From an uncultured Roseovarius sp. (lineage in GTDB: Bacteria; Pseudomonadota; Alphaproteobacteria; Rhodobacterales; Rhodobacteraceae): a stretch of DNA of 14,848 nt. Shown here piece after piece: positions 7,377 to 14,848 of the stretch. Below the pieces are notes generated by a model. The model did not search any database. It was given only the letters and a program-made list of their open reading frames with translations, and was not told where the DNA came from. The position numbers and the translations under genes are program-made. Positions within the stretch are counted from its first letter, which is position 1, and each line of letters opens with the position of its first letter. Location: NCBI GenBank assembly GCA_934501475.1, contig CAKSUL010000047.1, positions 1 through 14,848 on the forward strand, given 5' to 3'.

Positions 7377-7420
7377 GGGGGCAGGAGCCTCCGGCGGGGA
7401 TATTTGGGGCAAGAAGAAGG
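7377..7420. repeat. Rhodobacterales-type intergenic motif
   Basis: A stretch centred on GGCGGGGATATTTGGGGC (7393-7410) is followed by AAGAAGAAG (7411-7419). From memory, closely similar pieces, a G/C-rich arm then a GGATATTTG-like core and an AAGAAGAAG- or AAGATGAAG-like tail, occur many times between genes in Rhodobacteraceae genomes. There is only one copy in this window, so repetitiveness cannot be shown here. Confidence 0.4.
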
Positions 7421-7427
7421 GCGCCGT

Positions 7428-7461
7428 GTCTGTCCGGGTGAGGCGGGGCACCCGGACAGAC
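7428..7461 (-). terminator. Strong hairpin terminator between gltA and the thioesterase gene
   Basis: GTCTGTCCGGGTG (7428-7440) pairs perfectly over 13 bases with CACCCGGACAGAC (7449-7461), leaving an 8-base loop. It starts 8 bases after the gltA stop. On the minus strand it is followed by a pyrimidine-rich, T-containing stretch (CCCTTCTTCTT), so it should terminate gltA; the symmetric stem could also act on the converging thioesterase transcript. Confidence 0.75.
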
Positions 7462-7468
7462 GCGCCGA

Positions 7469-8764
7469 TCAGCGGTTTTCGATGTCGGTATAGTCGCGCA
7501 GCGTCGCGCCCTGGTAGAGTTGGCGGGGGCGGCCGATCTTGAGTTGTGGATCGGCGATCATTTCCTTCCACTGCGAAATCCAGCCGACGGTGCGCGACAC
7601 TGCAAAGATCGGTGTGAACATCGATGTGGGAAAGCCCATCGCCTCGAGAATGATGCCCGAATAGAAATCGACATTCGGGAACAGCTTCTTCTCGACGAAA
7701 TAGGGATCTGCAAGGGCCTGTTTCTCAAGTTCCTTGGCCACCTGGAGCGTCGGGTTGTCATCGATTCCCAGCAGGTCCAGCACTTCATCGGCGGATTGCT
7801 TCATCACCTTGGCGCGCGGGTCGAAATTCTTGTAGACGCGGTGGCCAAAGCCCATCAGGCGGAAATCGTCGTTCTTGTCCTTGGCGCGGGCGATATATTC
7901 GGGGATGCGATCCACCGTGCCGATTTCGCGCAGCATTTCTAGGCAGGCCTGATTGGCGCCGCCATGGGCCGGGCCCCAGAGGCAGGCAATCCCGGCCGCG
8001 ATGCAGGCGAAGGGATTGGCCCCGGAGGAGGAGGCGAGGCGCACTGTCGAGGTCGAGGCGTTTTGTTCGTGATCCGCGTGCAGGGTGAAAATGCGGTCCA
8101 TGGCGCGGCTGAGGATCGGGTTCACCTCATAATCCTCGGCCGGGACGGCAAAGCACATGCGCAGGAAATTCGAGGCGTAATCCAGATCGTTGCGCGGATA
8201 TTCAAATGGCTGGCCGATGGTGTATTTGAAGGCCATGGCCGCGATCGTGGGCATCTTGGCGACCATGCGGACCGACGCCACCTCACGTTGCCAGGGATCG
8301 CTGACATCGGTGCTGTCGTGATAGAATGCGCTGAGCGCGCCGACCACGCCGACCATGATCGCCATCGGGTGCGCGTCACGTCGGAAGCCACGGAACAGAT
8401 ACATCATCTGTTCATGGATCATCGTGTGATGGGTGATGCGGCTTTCGAAATCTTCCAGTTGCGCGACCGAGGGCAATTCCCCGTAAAGCAGCAGGTAGCA
8501 CACTTCGAGATAGTGGGATTTTTCGGCCAGTTGGTCGATCGGATAGCCGCGATGCAGCAATTCGCCCTTTTCGCCGTCGATGAAGGTGATCGTGCTGTCG
8601 CAACTGGCGGTCGAGGTGAAGCCGGGGTCATAGGTGAACACGCCGGCCTGAGCATAGAGTTTGCGGATATCCACGACATCCGGACCCGCCGTCGGCGAGA
8701 AAATGGGCAGTTCATACGTCTCTGAGCCGATGCTGAGTTTTGCGGATTTCGTGGAGTCAGCCAT
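7469..8764 (-). CDS. gltA: Citrate synthase
   Basis: Condenses oxaloacetate and acetyl-CoA to citrate, the entry step of the TCA cycle. The 431-residue protein is of the Gram-negative hexameric (type II) form. Active-site residues are visible in order: H267 in [10 protein letters not shown]308 in [14 protein letters not shown] and D366 in [21 protein letters not shown] at 229-242 is also diagnostic. The start is the ATG at 8764, giving [18 protein letters not shown] lies 6 bases upstream, and the open frame beyond it (to 8821) has no family similarity. It follows gltX on the same strand after 85 bases that contain an 11-bp-phased direct repeat, and ends in a strong hairpin, so it may have its own promoter. 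Confidence 0.98.
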   Translation of the reverse strand: MADSTKSAKLSIGSETYELPIFSPTAGPDVVDIRKLYAQAGVFTYDPGFTSTASCDSTITFIDGEKGELLHRGYPIDQLAEKSHYLEVCYLLLYGELPSVAQLEDFESRITHHTMIHEQMMYLFRGFRRDAHPMAIMVGVVGALSAFYHDSTDVSDPWQREVASVRMVAKMPTIAAMAFKYTIGQPFEYPRNDLDYASNFLRMCFAVPAEDYEVNPILSRAMDRIFTLHADHEQNASTSTVRLASSSGANPFACIAAGIACLWGPAHGGANQACLEMLREIGTVDRIPEYIARAKDKNDDFRLMGFGHRVYKNFDPRAKVMKQSADEVLDLLGIDDNPTLQVAKELEKQALADPYFVEKKLFPNVDFYSGIILEAMGFPTSMFTPIFAVSRTVGWISQWKEMIADPQLKIGRPRQLYQGATLRDYTDIENR

Positions 8765-8810
8765 GTAGGTTCCTTCCTGTTCCTCGCCGGGCGCGCAACG
8801 CGGCCCATAC

Positions 8811-8830
8811 TGCTTATTCATTGCTTATTC
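8811..8830. repeat. 11-bp-phased direct repeat upstream of gltA
   Basis: TGCTTATTC occurs at 8811-8819 and again at 8822-8830, an 11-base period, in the gltX-gltA spacer 47 to 66 bases before the gltA start. On the gltA strand it reads as two GAATAAGCA units on the same face of the helix. It may be a regulator binding site or part of a promoter. Confidence 0.45.
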
Positions 8831-8849
8831 CAGCCAGGTTTCGGCGAGG

Positions 8850-10259
8850 TTAACTGCCGTTCTGGGCTGCGTCCCGGATCCGGGCAATGGTTTCGTCCTT
8901 GCCAAGCACCAGCATCATGTCGAACACACTGGGTGTTGCATTGCGCCCTGCCAATGCGGCCCTGAGGGGGCCTGCCAGTTTGCCGAATGTGATGCCATGG
9001 TCGTCTGCGACGCGCGATGTCGCCGCCTCCAGATGCTCACGCGCCCAACTAGCATTTTGCAGATGCGGCGTCAATTCCAACAGTATACCACGGGATACCT
9101 CATCGAGATGCGCGGCCGCTTTCTCGTCTGGAACGATGGGCCGGGATGACAGGATAAACTGCGCTTTATCAGTCAGTTCAACGAATGTCTTCGCGCGATC
9201 CTTGAGGCAATACATCCCCGCCAGCATCCGTGCATTTTTTTCGTCATCAAGGGCAGGCTCACCGATGGCCGCGCGGTATGCGCCCCATTCATGCAGCAGT
9301 GCAGCATCATCCGCCGCAGCAATGTGGCGGCCACAGATATTGTCCAGTTTCTTGAAGTCGAACCGGGCCGGGGATTTGCCGATTCCGTCAAGACCAAACC
9401 ACGCCTGTGCCTGTGCGTCGGTGAAAAACTCGTCGTCGCCGTGGCTCCAGCCGAGGCGGGCCAGATAGTTGCGCATTCCGGCGGCAGGGTATCCCATCTG
9501 CTGATATTCCTCGACGCCAAGTGCGCCGTGGCGTTTGCTGAGTTTCTTGCCATCGGGGCCGTGGATCAGCGGGATATGCGCATAGACCGGCAATGGCCAA
9601 CCCATCGCGGCATAGATCATCATCTGGCGCGCGGCGTTGTTGAGGTGGTCATCGCCGCGGATCACATGGGTCACGCCCATGTCATGATCATCCACCGCCA
9701 CCGCCAGCATATAGACCGGCGTCCCGTCCGAGCGCAGCAACACCATGTCGTCCAGCTGATCATTGCGGATGGTCACATCGCCCTGCACGCGGTCGCGGAT
9801 CACGGTGACGCCGTCGCGCGGGGCCTTGATGCGGATCACATACGGGGCGTCCGGATGCATGGCCGGGTCGCTGTCACGCCAGGGGCTGTGAAACAGGGTC
9901 GAGCGCCCATCGGCCTTGGCCGTGTCCCGGTAGGATTGGATTTCCTCCTGCGTTGAAAAGCACTTGTAGGCCGTTCCTGATGCAAGCATCTGCTGCGCGA
10001 CCTCGGCGTGGCGGGGCGCGCGCTCGAACTGGCTGATGGCTGCGCCGTCGTGATCCAGCCCCATCCAGGCCATGCCATCCAGAATCGCCTGCGTCGCCTC
10101 GGGGGTCGAGCGGGCGCGGTCCGTGTCCTCGATCCGCAGAAGGAATTTTCCGCCGCGTCCACGCGCAAACAGCCAGTTGAACAGCGCGGTGCGCGCGCCG
10201 CCGATATGCAGATAGCCGGTTGGCGACGGGGCAAAGCGGGTCACGACGGGTTGGGACAT
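8850..10259 (-). CDS. gltX: Glutamyl-tRNA synthetase
   Basis: Class I synthetase charging tRNA-Glu, 469 residues. The signatures are [20 protein letters not shown] with the HIGH-type HIGG at residues 18-21, RGDDHLNN at 201-208 and [14 protein letters not shown] with the KMSKS-type loop at 239-243. The C-terminal half is the helical anticodon-binding region that GluQ-RS lacks. At the place of the E. coli zinc site only one cysteine remains (KCFST, C100), so zinc is probably not bound. Many alphaproteobacteria carry two GluRS paralogues, one or both also mischarging tRNA-Gln for GatCAB; which type this is cannot be told here. The ATG at 10259 gives the expected N-terminus; the nearest purine-rich site (GAAAGG) is about 12 bases away, longer than usual. 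Divergent from comEC. Confidence 0.96.
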   Translation of the reverse strand: MSQPVVTRFAPSPTGYLHIGGARTALFNWLFARGRGGKFLLRIEDTDRARSTPEATQAILDGMAWMGLDHDGAAISQFERAPRHAEVAQQMLASGTAYKCFSTQEEIQSYRDTAKADGRSTLFHSPWRDSDPAMHPDAPYVIRIKAPRDGVTVIRDRVQGDVTIRNDQLDDMVLLRSDGTPVYMLAVAVDDHDMGVTHVIRGDDHLNNAARQMMIYAAMGWPLPVYAHIPLIHGPDGKKLSKRHGALGVEEYQQMGYPAAGMRNYLARLGWSHGDDEFFTDAQAQAWFGLDGIGKSPARFDFKKLDNICGRHIAAADDAALLHEWGAYRAAIGEPALDDEKNARMLAGMYCLKDRAKTFVELTDKAQFILSSRPIVPDEKAAAHLDEVSRGILLELTPHLQNASWAREHLEAATSRVADDHGITFGKLAGPLRAALAGRNATPSVFDMMLVLGKDETIARIRDAAQNGS

Positions 10260-10334
10260 CGGGAAAATTAACCTTTCGGTAACGATGGGGGGCGTAGATT
10301 TGCATTGTCTATCGGCGCGGCGGAAAGGAAACAA

Positions 10335-12341
10335 GTGGCGGCTGTCTGGAGCCATCTGCAATCGGCGCTGCTGGTGCAGCGCGGCTATCTGTTTCCGTGG
10401 GTTCCGGTCGCGTTGGCGGCGGGAATTGCGGTGTTTTTCCATCTGAAAACAGAGCCGTCCGTCATGCTCCTTGTCGCGGCGGCGGGCGTGGCGGTGGTGC
10501 TGATGGCGGTCGCCAGCGTGATGACCGGCGCGCTGATGCCGGTCGTGATGGCCGCGGCGCTGGTGCTGGCGGGGCTATCTATTGCGGGCGCGCGCGCGCA
10601 TCAGGTGGCGGGTCCGGTGATCGGCTGGCGCTATTACGGCCCTGTCGAAGGGCGGATTGTCGCGATTGACAGATCAGGGTCGGACGCGGTGCGCCTGACG
10701 CTGGACCGGGTGCATCTGCGCGACATGCCCCCGACGCGGGTGCCGACGCGCGTGCGGATATCTCTGCACGGGGCCGGGGGCGACGCGCCTGTGCCAGGGC
10801 TGCGGGTGATGACCACGGCGCATCTTGCCCCGCCCAACGGCCCGGTTGAGCCGGGCGGTTTCGATTTTCAGCGCCATGCCTGGTTCCAGCAGATCGGGGC
10901 GGTCGGCTATACGCGCGTGCCGGTGCTGGCGCTGGCACCGCCCAGTGGCGCGCAACCGCTGTTTCGCGCGCGCATGGCCTTGTCCGCGCATGTGCAGGAC
11001 GTTTTGCCCAGCGAGGTCGGGGCCTTTGCCGCGGCGATCATGACCGGGGACCGATCGGGCATGGGGCAGGACACGCTCAGCGCGCTCAGGGTTTCGAATC
11101 TGGCGCATCTGCTGGCGATTTCGGGCCTGCATATGGGGCTGTTGGCGGGGTTTGTCTTTGCCGCGTTCCGGATCGGGTTTGCCCTCTGGCCATGGCTGGC
11201 GCTGCGTGCGCCGGTCAAGAAAATGGCGGCGGGCCTCGCATTGATGGCCGCGGCCGGGTATCTGGCGCTGTCGGGGGGGAATGTCGCGACCGAGCGGGCC
11301 TTTGTCATGGTCGCGGTGGTGTTGATCGCGGTGATGTTCGACCGGCGCGCGATGAGCCTGAGGGCGGTGGCGCTGGCGGCGGTGATCGTTCTGACGCTGC
11401 GTCCCGAGGCGCTGATGGGGCCCGGATTCCAGATGTCCTTTGCCGCCACGACGGCGCTGATCGCGGTCTTTGGCTGGATCAACCGACGCGATTGGCAGGT
11501 CGGGCCGCGCTGGTTGCGCCCCGTGATGGCGGTGGTGATCTCATCCTTTGTGGCGGGCGCGGCGACGGCCCCGGTGGCGGCGGCGCATTTCAATCAGATC
11601 GCGCATTTCGGATTGATCGCGAACCTGGCCAGCGTGCCGTTGATGGGCGTGCTGGTGATGCCGGCGGCAGTGATCGCGGCCTGTCTGTTGCCGCTGGGGT
11701 TGGAGTGGATCGCGCTCTGGGTGATGGGGCTGGGCCTGCGCTGGATCCTCGGGGTGGCGCATCATGTCTCGGGTCTGGAGGGCGCGCGCGGCATGGTGGT
11801 CAGCCCCGGTGACATGGTGCTGCCGATGATCGCCCTCGGGGCGCTGGTGGTGATCCTGTGGCAGGGGCGCGCGCGCGTGATCGGGGTTGTGCCGATGGTT
11901 CTGGGATTTGTCCTGTGGGGCCAGGGCGAGCGGCCGGATGTGCTGATCTCGGACACGGGCGTATTGGTCGGGGTGATGACCGAACAGGGGCGTGCCCTGA
12001 GCAAGGCGCGCAGTGCGGGGTTCGTTGCGATGAACTGGCTTGAGAATGACGGCGATTCGTCACTGCAAGAGGCGGCAGCGCAGCGTTGGGGCGAGGTGGG
12101 CAAAGGCCGCATTGCGGTGCGGGCGTTGGCGGGCAAGCGCGCTTTGGCCACCCTGACCGGGTGCAGCAAAGACGAATGGCTGGTTCTGACCACCGACCCG
12201 CCCGAAGGGCTGGACTGCACTGTCATCCATCCCGGAACGTTGCGCGAAACCGGCGCGATGGCGCTTTATGACCGCGGGGGCAGGATCGAGGTGGTCACGG
12301 CGCGCCAGATCACCGGCGCGCGGCTGTGGAATACACGCTGA
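10335..12341 (+). CDS. comEC: ComEC/Rec2-family DNA-uptake channel protein
   Basis: 668-residue polytopic inner-membrane protein of the ComEC/Rec2 family, the channel that takes single-stranded DNA into the cytoplasm during natural transformation. A hydrophobic N-terminal part and a soluble DUF4131-like segment (about 95-200) precede the Competence domain, recognised by GDRSGM (238-243), [17 protein letters not shown] (256-272), ATERAFVM (318-325) and [15 protein letters not shown] (362-376). The last membrane segment ends near 528. The C-terminal 140 residues are soluble but show no HxHxDH metallo-beta-lactamase motif. I place the start at the GTG at 10335, with AGGA 5 bases upstream; a TTG at 10305 would add ten residues without a good ribosome binding site. 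Divergent from gltX, and its stop lies 6 bases from that of the convergent lexA. Confidence 0.93.
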   Translation: MAAVWSHLQSALLVQRGYLFPWVPVALAAGIAVFFHLKTEPSVMLLVAAAGVAVVLMAVASVMTGALMPVVMAAALVLAGLSIAGARAHQVAGPVIGWRYYGPVEGRIVAIDRSGSDAVRLTLDRVHLRDMPPTRVPTRVRISLHGAGGDAPVPGLRVMTTAHLAPPNGPVEPGGFDFQRHAWFQQIGAVGYTRVPVLALAPPSGAQPLFRARMALSAHVQDVLPSEVGAFAAAIMTGDRSGMGQDTLSALRVSNLAHLLAISGLHMGLLAGFVFAAFRIGFALWPWLALRAPVKKMAAGLALMAAAGYLALSGGNVATERAFVMVAVVLIAVMFDRRAMSLRAVALAAVIVLTLRPEALMGPGFQMSFAATTALIAVFGWINRRDWQVGPRWLRPVMAVVISSFVAGAATAPVAAAHFNQIAHFGLIANLASVPLMGVLVMPAAVIAACLLPLGLEWIALWVMGLGLRWILGVAHHVSGLEGARGMVVSPGDMVLPMIALGALVVILWQGRARVIGVVPMVLGFVLWGQGERPDVLISDTGVLVGVMTEQGRALSKARSAGFVAMNWLENDGDSSLQEAAAQRWGEVGKGRIAVRALAGKRALATLTGCSKDEWLVLTTDPPEGLDCTVIHPGTLRETGAMALYDRGGRIEVVTARQITGARLWNTR

Positions 12342-12347
12342 TCGGTA

Positions 12348-13049
12348 TCAGTAGGTTCGGATCAGACCGACCAGACGCCCCTGCACCTTGACCTTGTCAT
12401 CGGGCAGGATACGGGTTTCATAGAGCGGGTTCGCCGCCTCGAGCGCGATGGCACCGCCGCGGCGGAAAAACCGCTTCAGCGTCGCCTCCTGATCCTCGAT
12501 CAGGGCCACGACGATGTCACCGTTATCGGCGGTATTCGTCTCGCGGATCACCACGATATCGCCGTCATTGATCCCGGCGTCGATCATCGAATCACCCTTG
12601 ACCTCAAGCGCGTAATGCTCGCCCGGGCCGCTGACCATGGCGCCGGGCACGGCGACGTTATGGGAGGCGTGTGAAATCGCCTCGATCGGGACGCCGGCGG
12701 CGATCCGGCCCATGACCGGAATTTCCAGCGCATGCGCGGCCTCGACCGGTTGGGCGTTGGCGGGCCTTGGCGTTGACGGGCGATCACCCTCGATCACGCG
12801 GGGGGTAAAGCCGTGGGCAGGCGCGCCCCCCAGGCTTTCGGGCAGTCTGACGATCTCGAGCGCGCGGGCGCGATGCGCAAGGCGGCGGATGAACCCGCGT
12901 TCCTCAAGCGCCGTGATCAGGCGGTGAATCCCCGATTTCGAGCGCAGATCAAGCGCCTCTTTCATCTCGTCAAAGCTGGGCGGGACGCCGTCGCGTTTCA
13001 CGCGTTTGTTGATATAGTCCAGCAAATCCAACTGCTTCTTGGTCAGCAT
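12348..13049 (-). CDS. lexA: LexA SOS repressor
   Basis: 233-residue repressor of the DNA-damage response. The N-terminal winged helix-turn-helix begins [20 protein letters not shown] and includes [11 protein letters not shown] (23-33) and [11 protein letters not shown] (35-45). The C-terminal S24-type protease domain holds the self-cleavage bond A118-G119 in [11 protein letters not shown], the catalytic serine S154 in [10 protein letters not shown] and the lysine K192 in EATLKRFF. RecA-bound filaments would trigger cleavage. The ATG at 13049 has GGGAGGG 8 bases upstream; a longer open frame starting at 13109 would begin inside the promoter and is rejected. A GTTC-N7-GTTC operator overlaps its -10, indicating autoregulation. 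It follows moeA on the same strand but has its own promoter. Confidence 0.98.
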   Translation of the reverse strand: MLTKKQLDLLDYINKRVKRDGVPPSFDEMKEALDLRSKSGIHRLITALEERGFIRRLAHRARALEIVRLPESLGGAPAHGFTPRVIEGDRPSTPRPANAQPVEAAHALEIPVMGRIAAGVPIEAISHASHNVAVPGAMVSGPGEHYALEVKGDSMIDAGINDGDIVVIRETNTADNGDIVVALIEDQEATLKRFFRRGGAIALEAANPLYETRILPDDKVKVQGRLVGLIRTY

Positions 13050-13080
13050 TACGTGCGCCCTCCCGCATAAATCCACCTTT

Positions 13081-13109
13081 GTTCTACGCATGTTCCCGTT
13101 TTGTGTCAA
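13081..13109 (-). promoter_or_regulatory. lexA promoter with overlapping SOS box
   Basis: On the lexA strand, TTGACA (13109-13104) and TAGAAC (13086-13081) are separated by exactly 17 bases, a perfect -35 and a four-of-six -10. The alphaproteobacterial LexA operator, a direct repeat GTTC-N7-GTTC, lies at 13081-13095 (GAAC-N7-GAAC on the lexA strand). It covers the -10 and part of the spacer, so bound LexA would occlude RNA polymerase. The leader would be about 25 bases and contains the strong ribosome binding site. Confidence 0.85.
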
Positions 13110-13127
13110 CAGGAATGCGCAAAACGG
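13096..13127. repeat. Perfect 8-bp inverted repeat flanking the lexA -35
   Basis: CCGTTTTG (13096-13103) and CAAAACGG (13120-13127) are exact inverted copies with 16 bases between them. The interval holds TTGACA. One arm abuts the moeA stop codon and the other abuts the SOS box. It could be a weak moeA terminator stem or a second operator on lexA. Confidence 0.5.
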
Positions 13128-14300
13128 TCACAGGGGGATATAGTCCATGATTTCACCGGCCTTGCGCGCGGGATCATCGACGGGGCGCACCAACAGGGCG
13201 TTGGCCGCGCTCAGCACGCTCAGCAGGGCGCTGTCCTGATGGGGATGCGCGGTGATCGTGCCATTGGCCAGCGTCGCGCGCATGTAATGTTCGCGCGGAC
13301 CGTTGGCGGCAAGACCCACAGCCAGCGGCGCTGACAGGCGCGCCGCCCGCGCCGCCCCGAGGCCCAGCATCGCGCGCAGCATGGGGGCCAGAAACACATG
13401 GCCGCACACCATCGCCGACACCGGGTTGCCGGGCAGGCCGATCATTGCCGCATCGCCCATGCGCCCGGCCATGAGCGGTTTTCCGGGGCGCATGGCGATC
13501 TTGTAAAAGGCCTGCTCAAGCCCGCGTTTCTGCGCCACCGGGCCGACCAGATCATGATCGCCCACCGAGGCCCCGCCAATCGTCACCACCAGATCCGCGC
13601 CCTCGGCCAGATCGAACACCGCGTTGAGGCTGTTTTCACTGTCGCGCGCAATCGGCAACAGGCGCGCATTTGCACCAAGATCATCCAGTAACGCCTTGAG
13701 ACCAAAGGAATTCGACGCGATGATCTGATCCGGACCGGGGGTTTCGCCCGGCATGACCAGCTCATCCCCGGTCGAGATGATGGCGACGCGGGGGCGCGTG
13801 ATCACCGGCACCTCGGCGATGTTCATCGAGGCCAGCAGGGCCACGTCCGACGGCGACAGGCGGCGCGGCGCATCCAGCGTCTGACCGATGCGGAAATCCC
13901 CGCCGGCGGGGCGGATATGCGGGTTGTCGCCCAGATTGTCACCCAGGGTGATCCGGTTGGCGTCGCGTGTGACATCCTCCTGGATGATCACGCGGTCCGC
14001 GCCGATCGGCAGGGGGGCGCCGGTAAAGATGCGCACCGCCTGGCCGGGGCCGACAGCCGCGTCAAAGCGGTGCCCGGCGGCGGATTCCCCGATCACCTCA
14101 AGCGTGGCGCCGGGGCGGACGTCAGCAGCGAGCACCGCATAGCCATCCATCGCCGAGGCGGCGAAGGGGGGCTGGTCCCGCGTGGCGGCGACGGGGCGGG
14201 CCAGAACCCGGCCGGACGCCTCGATCAGGGGCACGGTTTCCTCGGGCCCGGTGCGCACCAGGGTGAACAGCAGGTCGAGCGCTTGGTCTACGGTGATCAT
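13128..14300 (-). CDS. moeA: Molybdopterin molybdotransferase MoeA
   Basis: Inserts molybdate into adenylylated molybdopterin to give molybdenum cofactor, in the cytosol. The 390-residue protein shows the family motifs in order: PPFAASAMDGYAV (44-56), RIFTGAPLPIGADRVIIQED (90-109), STGDEL (176-181), the MoCF_biosynth segment TIGGASVGDHDLVGP (240-254), MRPGKPLMAGR (270-280) and GLPGNPVSA (288-296). I choose the ATG at 14300, which gives the usual MITVDQALDLL beginning and has AAGG 7 bases upstream. The alternative ATG at 14321 would add seven residues and overlaps the moaC stop as ATGA. Either way moaC and moeA are coupled and probably cotranscribed. Only a 78-base spacer separates it from lexA. 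Confidence 0.96.
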   Translation of the reverse strand: MITVDQALDLLFTLVRTGPEETVPLIEASGRVLARPVAATRDQPPFAASAMDGYAVLAADVRPGATLEVIGESAAGHRFDAAVGPGQAVRIFTGAPLPIGADRVIIQEDVTRDANRITLGDNLGDNPHIRPAGGDFRIGQTLDAPRRLSPSDVALLASMNIAEVPVITRPRVAIISTGDELVMPGETPGPDQIIASNSFGLKALLDDLGANARLLPIARDSENSLNAVFDLAEGADLVVTIGGASVGDHDLVGPVAQKRGLEQAFYKIAMRPGKPLMAGRMGDAAMIGLPGNPVSAMVCGHVFLAPMLRAMLGLGAARAARLSAPLAVGLAANGPREHYMRATLANGTITAHPHQDSALLSVLSAANALLVRPVDDPARKAGEIMDYIPL

Positions 14301-14317
14301 CTCAGGGCCTTTTACAT

Positions 14318-14815
14318 TCATTCAGCGGTGTAGAGGCCTGATTTGCCGCCATCTTTCAGGATTACGCGGATGCCGCCAATCTGCATTCCACGATCCACCG
14401 CCTTGGCCATGTCATAGACCGTGAGGGCGGCGGTGCTGACGGCGGTCAGTGCCTCCATCTCGACGCCGGTCTGGCCGGTGGTCTTGACCGTGGCCTCGAT
14501 CCGCACGCCCGGCAGGTCGGGGTCCAGCGTCAGGGCGACGGCGACCCGGGCAATGGCAAGCGGATGGCACAGCGGGATCAGATCGGCGGTCTTCTTGGCG
14601 CCCATGATCCCGGCAAGGCGGGCCACCGACAGGACATCGCCTTTCTTGGCGCGGCCTTCGCTAATGATATCAAAGGTTTCTCGCATCATCTTGATGTGGC
14701 CTTCGGCGGTGGCCACGCGGTCCGTGATCGCCTTTTGCGACACATCGACCATATGGGCATTGCCTGCCCCGTCAAAATGGGTCAGCCCACCTGTCGCGCC
14801 TTGATCCTGCGCCAT
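14318..14815 (-). CDS. moaC: Cyclic pyranopterin monophosphate synthase MoaC
   Basis: Converts 3',8-cyclo-GTP, the product of MoaA, to cyclic pyranopterin monophosphate in molybdenum cofactor synthesis. 165 residues, the normal length. Signatures are HMVDVSQK (21-28), [20 protein letters not shown] (57-76), [10 protein letters not shown] (79-88), [15 protein letters not shown] (113-127) and [14 protein letters not shown] (131-144), with the expected catalytic lysines and aspartate (K58, D135, K138) and H84 in CHP. The ATG at 14815 shares its A with the stop codon of the upstream gene (TGATG), which indicates coupling; a GTG one codon earlier is less likely. It is followed by moeA. Confidence 0.97.
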   Translation of the reverse strand: MAQDQGATGGLTHFDGAGNAHMVDVSQKAITDRVATAEGHIKMMRETFDIISEGRAKKGDVLSVARLAGIMGAKKTADLIPLCHPLAIARVAVALTLDPDLPGVRIEATVKTTGQTGVEMEALTAVSTAALTVYDMAKAVDRGMQIGGIRVILKDGGKSGLYTAE

Positions 14816-14848
14816 CACATGCCACCGGCGGTCAGGGGCGAACTGAGC
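14815..14848 (-). CDS. C-terminal end of an upstream gene, possibly trpC
   Basis: A minus-strand frame entering from the right edge ends at a TGA (14817-14815) with the last residues reading [10 protein letters not shown]. The stop overlaps the moaC start as TGATG, the pattern seen throughout this operon, so a real coding end is likely. In Rhodobacteraceae the gene before moaC is often trpC (indole-3-glycerol phosphate synthase), and the ending is compatible from memory. Ten residues are too few to identify it. Confidence 0.5.
   Translation of the reverse strand, partial: LSSPLTAGGM

Noticed and set aside
8765..8821. A 19-residue N-terminal extension of gltA starting at 8821.
   Set aside because: The ATG at 8764 has a strong ribosome binding site and gives the normal citrate synthase N-terminus; the extension overlaps the direct repeat.
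10260..10442. A 61-residue extension of gltX running into comEC.
   Set aside because: The class I synthetase fold begins right after the ATG at 10259; the extension overlaps the divergent comEC start and has no family similarity.
13050..13109. A longer lexA starting at 13109.
   Set aside because: The extra 20 codons coincide with the -35, SOS box and -10, and the strong GGGAGGG site points to the ATG at 13049.
1..14848. Search by eye for mobile elements, CRISPR arrays, toxin-antitoxin pairs or a defence system.
   Set aside because: No repeat-spacer pattern, transposase, integrase or terminal repeats were seen, and nearly all the sequence is covered by recognisable housekeeping genes.

Overview
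This window reads as chromosomal housekeeping DNA from an alphaproteobacterium, most likely a member of the Rhodobacteraceae (Roseobacter/Rhodobacter group). The reasons are the GC-rich sequence with strong third-position GC, use of TrmFO rather than TrmA, a GTTC-N7-GTTC SOS box of the alphaproteobacterial type in front of lexA, a tRNA-Gly(CCC) of typical alphaproteobacterial sequence, and the gene order moaC-moeA-lexA / comEC / gltX-gltA, which from memory recurs in that family. I see no insertion sequence, phage gene, CRISPR array or toxin-antitoxin pair, and no gene-free stretch over 300 bases.

Layout, left to right. 1-1785 (minus): two permeases of a branched-chain amino acid type ABC transporter, livH then livM, with an ATGA overlap; livM runs off the left edge. 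1978-2051 (plus): tRNA-Gly(CCC) with encoded CCA. 2107-5760 (minus): a c-type dihaem peroxidase/MauG-like protein, then trmFO and gluQ, two tRNA-modification genes separated by 16 bases. 5761-5975: an unusually AT-rich, A-tract-bearing intergenic region. 5976-6761 (minus) and 6887-7324 (plus): a divergent pair, an ECHDC3-like crotonase lacking both classical catalytic glutamates and a small PaaI-type hotdog thioesterase. 7325-7468: a Rhodobacterales-type intergenic motif and a strong 13-bp hairpin between convergent genes. 7469-10259 (minus): gltX (glutamyl-tRNA synthetase) then gltA (citrate synthase). 10335-12341 (plus): comEC/rec2, divergent from gltX and ending 6 bases from the convergent lexA. 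12348-13049 (minus): lexA with a readable promoter and SOS operator. 13128-14815 (minus): moaC-moeA (molybdopterin synthesis), overlapping the end of another gene, probably trpC, at the right edge.

Functionally the window mixes translation accuracy and tRNA modification (tRNA-Gly, gluQ, trmFO, gltX), central carbon metabolism (gltA, acyl-CoA enzymes), molybdenum cofactor synthesis, SOS control and DNA uptake. I did not find a clearly new system. The most interesting items are regulatory: the lexA promoter with its overlapping SOS box and an extra perfect 8-bp inverted repeat around the -35, an 11-bp-phased direct repeat before gltA, and the phased A-tracts before the peroxidase. The non-canonical crotonase is the most interesting protein.
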